A stretch of DNA of 11,552 nucleotides, taken from Lachnospiraceae bacterium. Lineage in GTDB: Bacteria; Bacillota; Clostridia; Lachnospirales; Lachnospiraceae. Below the pieces are notes generated by a model, which did not search any database, had not been told where the DNA came from, and was given only the letters and a program-made list of their open reading frames with translations. Below are positions 6,910 to 11,552 of the stretch, piece after piece. Made by a program: the position numbers and the translations under genes. Location of the stretch: positions 1 through 11,552 of the forward strand of contig JAJBTR010000168.1 of assembly GCA_020860745.1 (NCBI GenBank). Reading direction: 5' to 3'. How positions within the stretch are numbered: position 1 is the stretch's first letter; each line of letters starts with the position of its first letter.

Positions 6910-6955
6910 CACAAAATAACTTATCCGGCACTATCTGCACAGGTTATTTTGTGCA
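6910..6955 (+). other. Hairpin between the uncharacterised gene and the SseB-type gene
   Basis: CACAAAATAAC (6910-6920) pairs perfectly with GTTATTTTGTG (6943-6953), an 11-bp stem with a 22-base loop. A second perfect stem, TGCACA (6936-6941) with TGTGCA (6950-6955), competes for the same 3' bases. No T-run follows, so it is at best a weak terminator; it may be a processing or attenuation site. Confidence 0.45.
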
Positions 6956-6980
6956 TGTTCCTTAATATGGGAGATTCAGT

Positions 6981-7949
6981 ATGGACAAAAAGATTTTAGC
7001 CCGCCCGGCCTATAATCTGGATAACACAAAGCTGGAAGAGGCAATGGCGGATTATAACGCATCCAAAAATGATCTGAAAAAGCTGGAGGAACTGATTCGG
7101 ATTTTTAAAGAGGCCTATGTGATTGTACCGGTGGCTTTCCCGAAAAAGGCGGATGTCCGGATTCTGATGAAGATGCTGAACGGAGTGCCTTTGAAAAAGG
7201 GGGAAAATCTTCCGCTGTTCCCTGTCACGGTCACAGATTCCAACGGCAATAAGTATTCTCCTGTTTTTACCTCACGGGATAAGGTACAGGAGACAAAGGA
7301 TTTTCCTTATATGATTCGTGTGCCTGCAGCGCAGGTGGTTGAGAATACTTTAAAAAGTAAGGCAAATCTGGCAGGCGTTCTGGTTAATCCGCAGACCGGC
7401 GGCTTTGTGTTCCGGAAAAAAGCTTTTGAGACAGATTTTTCCGCTCAGACATCAAAGCGGCAGGTAAAAAAAGTTACGAAAGAGGAGTTTCTGGTTCTTG
7501 CACGCAATACGGTGGAGAAAGGACAGATTCCGAAACTCCTGTTTGAGCGTAAGGGAGATTTTGTCCGGGAGCTGGAGGAGAGAGGCGGGGAGTTCCTGCG
7601 GGAGCTTTACGCCAAACCGTATGGAGATAAGCTGCCGAGTCCTTATGCAACGGAGGATTTCAGCACCATGTCTCTGAATATCAATGAGGAGACGACAGCA
7701 ATCTGTGTGGAGCTCCCGCAGAAGGGGCTTGTGGCTCACATGGCCCGCGCCGCTTATATTGTATGGAATCCGCAGACGGATGAGGTTCATTATTATATGA
7801 TCGAGAAAGGGCTGCGGGGAGAGGAGGATGTTCTCTGCAATATCACGCCGGAGGGGAAGCATCAGGAACTGATGACAGCTCCGCCTACCGGCAGTGAGCT
7901 GACTGCGGTACTTGATCTGATCCGTGAGGAAAAGGAAGAGGAAGAGTAA
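6981..7949 (+). CDS. SseB-family protein
   Basis: The 322-aa product has an SseB N-terminal-type domain over about residues 33-150. It includes the IFKEAYVIVPVAFPKKAD segment, the FPVTVTDSNGNKYSPVFTS strand pair and the AGVLVNPQTGGFVF motif, which is the usual family hallmark. A charged linker (about 155-215) leads to a C-terminal region (230-315) with strands TTAICVELPQKG, AAYIVWNPQTDEVHYYMIEKG and a final acidic tail EEKEEEE. This C-terminal region resembles the SseB C-terminal domain, with less certainty. SseB proteins are widespread, cytoplasmic and of unclear function; the name comes from enhanced serine sensitivity in E. coli and does not define the role here. The start has GGAG 7 bases upstream. 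The que operon leader follows at once. Confidence 0.85.
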   Translation: MDKKILARPAYNLDNTKLEEAMADYNASKNDLKKLEELIRIFKEAYVIVPVAFPKKADVRILMKMLNGVPLKKGENLPLFPVTVTDSNGNKYSPVFTSRDKVQETKDFPYMIRVPAAQVVENTLKSKANLAGVLVNPQTGGFVFRKKAFETDFSAQTSKRQVKKVTKEEFLVLARNTVEKGQIPKLLFERKGDFVRELEERGGEFLRELYAKPYGDKLPSPYATEDFSTMSLNINEETTAICVELPQKGLVAHMARAAYIVWNPQTDEVHYYMIEKGLRGEEDVLCNITPEGKHQELMTAPPTGSELTAVLDLIREEKEEEE

Positions 7950-7974
7950 AATTTAATTTTTCCCGCCATAGAAA

Positions 7975-8017
7975 AGACAGTTCGTTTGTACCATCCTGTC
8001 TATAAACAAAACCAGGG
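7975..8017 (+). promoter_or_regulatory. Candidate preQ1-I riboswitch aptamer
   Basis: P1 pairs AGACAG (7975-7980) with CTGTCT (7996-8001). TTC (7981-7983) follows the 5' strand, as UUC does in the B. subtilis aptamer. A C (7995) sits just before the 3' strand, the place of the ligand-pairing cytosine. The A-rich tail ATAAACAA (8002-8009) is followed by AAC (8010-8012), which can pair with GTT (7984-7986) in the loop to make the H-type pseudoknot. The loop is 15 bases, longer than the usual 11-12. It stands upstream of a complete preQ1 operon, the expected location. No clear promoter is visible between the sseB stop and P1. The alignment was made from memory, without a covariance model. Confidence 0.6.
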
Positions 8018-8057
8018 CTGCTTTTTAAATACGGTATATTTTGTATGAAAGAAGATG

Positions 8058-8089
8058 GGAGCCATGGGTTTTGCGCACATGGCTCCTTT
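8058..8089 (+). terminator. Terminator-like hairpin, likely riboswitch expression platform
   Basis: GGAGCCATG (8058-8066) pairs perfectly with CATGGCTCC (8078-8086) around an 11-base loop, followed by only TTTG. The T-run is weak. It lies about 40 bases after the candidate preQ1 aptamer and before queD, so it could be the switchable terminator of the leader, or simply the end of the sseB transcript. Confidence 0.55.
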
Positions 8090-8122
8090 GTACGTTTGCA
8101 GAGATATTGGGAGCAAAACACC

Positions 8123-8169
8123 AGCGATGCTGTTTACATCCTGCTCGGGGAATGCAGGGCTGCATCGCT
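8123..8169 (+). other. Two-tier hairpin in the queD leader
   Basis: AGCGATGC (8123-8130) pairs perfectly with GCATCGCT (8162-8169). Inside it, CCTGC (8140-8144) pairs with GCAGG (8154-8158). The structure sits 36 bases before the queD start and has TTTGAG after it. I cannot assign it to a known RNA family. Confidence 0.4.
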
Positions 8170-8205
8170 TTGAGTTCGATTTATATGAGAGTGGAGGAAT
8201 TCGCA

Positions 8206-8625
8206 GTGTACACACTGAGGACGGAACAGAGTTTTGATTCTGCACATTTTCTGGCCGGTTATGACGGGAAGTGCAGCAACATTCACGGTCATCGCTGGCG
8301 CATTGTGGCGGAGATTTGTGCTGAAGAATTGCAGGCGGAGGGGTCTTTTCGCGGAATGGTAACGGACTTCGGTGATATCAAACGCGATTTGAAAGAACTG
8401 GCGGATGCACATGACCATACTTTTATCTATGAACAGAATTCCCTGAAAAAATCCACAGTGCAGGCGTTGGAAGAGGAGGGATTTCATTTGCTTGAAGTCC
8501 CATTCAGACCTACGGCGGAAAATTTTGCCGGATATTTTTTTGAATTGCTCGTGCAGAAGGGTTATTCCGTGCGGGCGGTGGAGGTTTATGAGACTCCGAA
8601 TAACTGCGCACGATATGAGAGATAG
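8206..8625 (+). CDS. queD: 6-carboxytetrahydropterin synthase QueD
   Basis: QueD converts 7,8-dihydroneopterin triphosphate, made by FolE, to 6-carboxy-5,6,7,8-tetrahydropterin, the second step of preQ1 synthesis. The zinc ligands are visible as H14 (FDSAHFL) and H27/H29 (NIHGHRW), with the catalytic Cys C23 in KCSNIHGH. The Asp-His pair is in DAHDHTF (D70, H71), followed by PTAEN (102-106) and the late Glu in ETPNN (E129). I place the start at GTG 8206, 8 bases after GGAGG (8193-8197), giving 139 aa and the family N-terminus (M)YTLRTEQSF. The open frame continues to 8041, but that extension overlaps leader hairpins and looks non-coding. An ATG at 8185 lacks a binding site. queE follows 17 bases after the stop. 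Confidence 0.95.
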   Translation: MYTLRTEQSFDSAHFLAGYDGKCSNIHGHRWRIVAEICAEELQAEGSFRGMVTDFGDIKRDLKELADAHDHTFIYEQNSLKKSTVQALEEEGFHLLEVPFRPTAENFAGYFFELLVQKGYSVRAVEVYETPNNCARYER

Positions 8626-8642
8626 AGAGGAATATAACGGCA

Positions 8643-9311
8643 ATGTCAAACTATAAGGTGGTGGAAATCTTCAGCAGCATCAACGGGGAGGGCCCCAGGC
8701 AGGGGCAGCTTGCTCTGTTTATCCGGATGCAGGGCTGCAATCTGGACTGCAGTTACTGCGATACCCGGTGGGCCAACGAGGAGGATGTAAAGTTTCACTG
8801 GACATCTACGGAGGAGATTCTTGACGTTGTGCAGCAGATGCACATCCGGAATATTACGCTGACCGGCGGGGAGCCGCTGCTTCAGGAGAATATTATGGAA
8901 TTGCTGCAGGCTCTGGCCGCAGATCCCTGGCTGCGGGTGGAAATTGAGACGAACGGGAGTGTGCCGCTGGCACCTTTTGCCCGGATGGAAAATCCTCCCG
9001 CGTTTAACATGGATTATAAGCTGCCGGGGAGCGGCATGGAAGATAAAATGGTACTGGAAAATTTTGCTTTTCTGGGGCAGAAAGACGCAGTAAAATTTGT
9101 GGTCAAAGATTACGAAGACCTGTGCCGGAGCCGCGACCTGATCCGGGAGTATAATCTCACGGAGCGATGCCATGTTCTGCTGAGCCCGGTGTATGGTGAG
9201 ATGGAACTGGAGAATATGGTTTATTTCATGCGGAATAACGGGATGAACGATGTGGCGATGCAGCTTCAGATACATAAAATTGTCTGGGACAGTGAGATGC
9301 GCGGGGTGTGA
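8643..9311 (+). CDS. queE: 7-carboxy-7-deazaguanine synthase QueE
   Basis: QueE is a radical-SAM enzyme that contracts the ring of 6-carboxytetrahydropterin to 7-carboxy-7-deazaguanine (CDG). The 222-aa product has the substrate-binding N-terminus SSINGEGPRQGQLALFIR, the 4Fe-4S motif CxxxCxxC (C32, C36, C39 in GCNLDCSYCDTRWA), and the SAM-binding TLTGGEPLLQ (73-82). ETNGS and MDYKLPGSG follow, typical of QueE substrate and SAM contacts. The length fits the compact forms of the family. The ATG at 8643 is preceded by GAGAGG with a slightly long 12-base spacing. It lies 17 bases after queD. Unlike the other short gaps in this operon, the next one, to folE, is 178 bases and holds the repeat element. 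Confidence 0.96.
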   Translation: MSNYKVVEIFSSINGEGPRQGQLALFIRMQGCNLDCSYCDTRWANEEDVKFHWTSTEEILDVVQQMHIRNITLTGGEPLLQENIMELLQALAADPWLRVEIETNGSVPLAPFARMENPPAFNMDYKLPGSGMEDKMVLENFAFLGQKDAVKFVVKDYEDLCRSRDLIREYNLTERCHVLLSPVYGEMELENMVYFMRNNGMNDVAMQLQIHKIVWDSEMRGV

Positions 9312-9337
9312 TCGGGCGTATGAATTGTTGGATAAAG

Positions 9338-9471
9338 GTAACTATTCAGAGCAGCACTTCGCACTTGTTGCGAAGTGCGTCTGATAACGTAAATTACACA
9401 GGGAAAAGTCCCATCGCGCAGCGATTTTGAATGGACTTTTCCCCGTAACTGTGAAGGTACTGAGCAGTTAC
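9338..9471 (+). repeat. Structured dispersed repeat, full copy, MITE-like
   Basis: This 134-bp element fills the gap between queE and folE. Its ends are imperfect inverted repeats: GTAACTATTCAG (9338-9349) against the complement of CTGAGCAGTTAC (9460-9471), 10 of 12 matching. Inside are a perfect 10-bp hairpin (9354-9363 with 9369-9378, 5-base loop), an 11-bp hairpin (9401-9411 with 9433-9443) enclosing a small TCGC/GCGA stem, and a 7-bp end hairpin (9445-9451 with 9465-9471). There is no open frame of note and no T-run after any stem. The folE binding site begins 4 bases after the element. A second copy starts at 11475. I see no clear target-site duplication. Confidence 0.85.
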
Positions 9472-9489
9472 GGTTAAAGGAGAGACAGA

Positions 9490-10086
9490 ATGGCGATTGA
9501 CACGGAAGCGGTAAAAGAACATGTGAGAGGCCTGCTGGTAGCGCTGGGGGATGATCCGGACCGGGAGGGTCTGGCTGACACGCCGGACCGGGTAGCCCGG
9601 ATGTACGAGGAAGTCTTCGAGGGGATGAATTATACCAACGAGGAGATTGCCCGGATGTTTGACAAGACATTTGAGGAGGATCTGACGTTTTCCCAGACCA
9701 ACAGTGATTTTGTTATTGTGAAAGACATTGACATTTTCAGTTTTTGTGAGCATCATATGGCGCTGATGTATGATATGAGGGCAACTGTCGCCTATATACC
9801 GTACGGAAAAGTGATCGGAATCAGCAAGATCGCGCGGATTGCAGATATGGTTTCCAAACGTCTGCAGATTCAGGAGCGGATCGGGACGGATATCGCTGAG
9901 ATTGTCTCAATGGTGACCGGTTCGGGCGACGTCGCGGTGCTGATTGAGGGATGCCACAGCTGTATGACAGCCAGAGGGATCAAAAAGACGGATGCGAAGA
10001 CTTATACCTCTACGCTCCGCGGCAGATTTCAGACAGATATGATGCTGCAGACCAGGCTGAACCTGGCCATGTCCGTACAAGGGTAG
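9490..10086 (+). CDS. folE: GTP cyclohydrolase I FolE
   Basis: FolE (type IA) opens the GTP ring to give 7,8-dihydroneopterin triphosphate and formate, feeding both folate and deazapurine synthesis. The 198-aa product has all hallmarks: the N-terminal [20 protein letters not shown] with zinc ligands C86 and H89, the [15 protein letters not shown] core (102-116), the [11 protein letters not shown] segment, and [12 protein letters not shown] with the third zinc ligand C158. The start has AAAGGAG (9476-9482), 7 bases upstream. Its place between queE and queC suggests it supplies QueD. Whether it also serves folate synthesis cannot be told from this window, since no other fol genes are nearby. 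Transcription must pass the repeat element directly upstream. Confidence 0.98.
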   Translation: MAIDTEAVKEHVRGLLVALGDDPDREGLADTPDRVARMYEEVFEGMNYTNEEIARMFDKTFEEDLTFSQTNSDFVIVKDIDIFSFCEHHMALMYDMRATVAYIPYGKVIGISKIARIADMVSKRLQIQERIGTDIAEIVSMVTGSGDVAVLIEGCHSCMTARGIKKTDAKTYTSTLRGRFQTDMMLQTRLNLAMSVQG

Positions 10087-10159
10087 TAGTCTCTGCCTAT
10101 GAAGCGTAGAATCAGAAAATTGTACAGGGGTAGAAGAAAATGGAAACAGGGAGGATTTT

Positions 10160-10843
10160 ATGAAAAAAGCGTTAGTGTTGTCAAGCGGCGGAGTGGATTC
10201 TACTACCTGTCTCGGACTGGCTGTAGAACAGTACGGGCGGGAAAATGTGGTTTCTCTGTCTGTGTTTTACGGGCAGAAGCATAAAAAGGAGATGGAGGCC
10301 GCGCAGAAAGTGGCGGACTGGTATCAGGTAGAGCATCTTACGCTGGATCTGGAAACAATTTTTCAATACAGCGATTGTTCCCTTTTGCCGCACTCAGATC
10401 GGGAGATTCCGCAGGAATCTTATGCGGAACAGCTGAAAAAAACAGAAGGCAGCCCGGTGTCTACCTATGTGCCGTTTCGTAACGGTCTGTTTCTCGCCAG
10501 TGCGGCGAGCATTGCCCTGTCAAAAGGATGCAGTGTCATCTATTATGGTGCGCATAGCGACGATGCCGCGGGAAATGCCTACCCGGATTGCTCCGATGCT
10601 TTTCACCGGGCCATGGGGGAGGCAATTTATCTCGGCAGCGGAGATCAGCTGACACTCGAGGCGCCCTTTGTCACCTGGACGAAAGCGGATGTGGTGCGAA
10701 AGGGACTGGAAATCGGGGTTCCCTACAAACTCACCTGGAGCTGTTACGAGGGCGGCGATAAACCCTGCGGAAAGTGCGGAACCTGTATCGACCGGGCACA
10801 GGCGTTTGCGCTGAACGGGGTTGAGGATCCGGCTCTTTTATAA
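10160..10843 (+). CDS. queC: 7-cyano-7-deazaguanine synthase QueC
   Basis: QueC converts CDG to preQ0 (7-cyano-7-deazaguanine) with ammonia and ATP. The 227-aa product shows the PP-loop ATP pyrophosphatase motif SSGGVDSTT (8-16), the VPFRNGLFLA segment (104-113), GAHSDDAAGNAYPDC (130-144), and a C-terminal zinc site of four Cys in SCYEGGDKPCGKCGTC (C195, C203, C206, C209). GGGAGG lies 5 bases before the ATG. An overlapping frame from 10099 encodes nothing recognisable and is not a gene. The gaps to folE (73 bases) and queF (93 bases) show no clear terminator, so one transcript is likely. Confidence 0.98.
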   Translation: MKKALVLSSGGVDSTTCLGLAVEQYGRENVVSLSVFYGQKHKKEMEAAQKVADWYQVEHLTLDLETIFQYSDCSLLPHSDREIPQESYAEQLKKTEGSPVSTYVPFRNGLFLASAASIALSKGCSVIYYGAHSDDAAGNAYPDCSDAFHRAMGEAIYLGSGDQLTLEAPFVTWTKADVVRKGLEIGVPYKLTWSCYEGGDKPCGKCGTCIDRAQAFALNGVEDPALL

Positions 10844-10936
10844 TTCAACTATGAGAAATATTGCGCTTTGATATTTTTAGAAGATATGAACCGCTCAGAA
10901 TATGATATCGGACAGTAAAGGGAGAGAGGAGTAAGT

Positions 10937-11437
10937 ATGTCATCAGGAAGAAAACGTGAGGAAGAGCAGGACCTGACTTTGCTGGGCAATCAGAAAAATA
11001 AATATCCGTCGGATTACGCGCCGGAGATGCTGGAGACGTTTGAAAACAAGCATCCGGAGCATGATTATTTTGTGAAGTTTAACTGCCCGGAGTTTACTTC
11101 TCTGTGTCCGATTACAGGGCAGCCGGATTTTGCGACGATCACGATCGCTTACATTCCGGAAAAAAGGATGGTGGAGAGTAAGTCGCTGAAATTATATCTG
11201 TTCAGCTTCCGGGAACACGGTGATTTTCATGAGGACTGCGTCAATATTATCATGAATGATCTGATCCGATTGATGGACCCTAAGTATATCGAGGTGTGGG
11301 GGAAATTTACCCCGCGGGGCGGGATTTCTATCGACCCATACTGCAATTACGGAAAGCCCGGTACGCGCTGGGAGGAGGTTGCCTGGAACCGTCTGGCAAA
11401 CCACGATCTTTATCCGGAGAAAGTGGATAATCGGTGA
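10937..11437 (+). CDS. queF: NADPH-dependent 7-cyano-7-deazaguanine reductase QueF (type I)
   Basis: QueF reduces the nitrile of preQ0 to the aminomethyl group of preQ1, using NADPH; it is the last free-base step before tRNA insertion. The 166-aa length marks the short, single-domain type I form, as in B. subtilis. The nucleophile C57 is in [19 protein letters not shown], with D64 completing the pair. The QueF motif ESKSLKLY (80-87) and the [12 protein letters not shown] segment (91-102) follow. GAGAGGAG lies just before the ATG. It closes the preQ1 pathway begun by folE. A copy of the repeat begins 37 bases after the stop. No terminator is visible before the window ends. Confidence 0.98.
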   Translation: MSSGRKREEEQDLTLLGNQKNKYPSDYAPEMLETFENKHPEHDYFVKFNCPEFTSLCPITGQPDFATITIAYIPEKRMVESKSLKLYLFSFREHGDFHEDCVNIIMNDLIRLMDPKYIEVWGKFTPRGGISIDPYCNYGKPGTRWEEVAWNRLANHDLYPEKVDNR

Positions 11438-11474
11438 CAAAGCAGGAAAATGTACAGGGAAGCCTGAAATACAG

Positions 11475-11552
11475 GTAGCTATTCGGGACAGTACTCTGCA
11501 CTTGCTGCGAAGTGCGTCTGATGACGTAAATTACACAGGGAAAAGTCCCATC
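11475..11552 (+). repeat. Second copy of the structured repeat, cut by the window end
   Basis: These 78 bases align without gaps to 9338-9415, with 69 of 78 identical. The first hairpin persists (11491-11500 with 11506-11515) with two changes to G-T wobble and one mismatch. The stretch from 11522 on is almost identical. The 3' half lies outside the window. Confidence 0.9.

Noticed and set aside
8041..8205. Upstream extension of queD giving 194 aa
   Set aside because: It runs through leader hairpins, and the GTG at 8206 has the only good ribosome binding site and matches the family N-terminus.
7950..8205. Other preQ1 classes (II or III) in the queD leader
   Set aside because: I could not match their stem order or conserved segments; class I fits better.
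9338..9471. Repeat hairpins as a transcription terminator between queE and folE
   Set aside because: No T-run follows any of the stems, so a simple intrinsic terminator is not supported.
10099..10284. Short + strand open frame between folE and queC
   Set aside because: It overlaps the queC start in another frame and has no family signal.
9338..11552. CRISPR-like repeats
   Set aside because: Only two copies 2.1 kb apart with genes between, no short regular spacers and no cas genes.

Overview
The window reads as a stretch of chromosome from a Gram-positive Clostridia, most likely a gut Lachnospiraceae. Evidence: gene order recA-recX-rny, a Gram-positive (DinR-type) LexA box before recA, strong AGGAGG-like ribosome binding sites, moderate GC content, a short two-S1-domain protein and an SseB-type protein typical of that group. 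The organism assignment is inference; no 16S or database comparison was possible. Nearly all genes lie on the + strand.

Region by region. Bases 1-61 hold the start of a small EF-hand-like protein on the - strand. Bases 62-431 are a divergent intergenic region with candidate promoters on both strands, an attenuator-like set of hairpins, and a LexA operator in front of recA. Bases 432-3913 carry recA, recX (with a problematic start) and rny (RNase Y, own promoter inside the end of recX, GTG start in a hairpin), closed by an intrinsic terminator. Bases 3985-6902 carry exonuclease III (xth), signal peptidase I (lepB), a two-S1-domain RNA-binding protein with an acidic Ala/Glu-rich N-terminus, and a conserved-looking protein I do not recognise. 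Bases 6981-7949 encode an SseB-family protein.

Bases 7975-11437 hold a complete preQ1 (queuosine precursor) operon: a candidate preQ1-I riboswitch and a structured leader, then queD, queE, folE, queC and queF. FolE converts GTP to dihydroneopterin triphosphate, QueD makes carboxytetrahydropterin, QueE makes CDG (7-carboxy-7-deazaguanine), QueC makes preQ0 and QueF reduces it to preQ1. Every enzyme from GTP to preQ1 is present, in operon order; tgt, queA and queG are not in the window.

The least explained element is a structured repeat of about 134 bp between queE and folE (9338-9471). It has imperfect terminal inverted repeats and internal hairpins. A second copy begins just after queF (11475) and runs off the window end at 88% identity over the 78 shared bases. 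I see no phage genes, transposase, tRNA, rRNA or CRISPR array. Apart from the repeat and several leader structures, this is housekeeping sequence.
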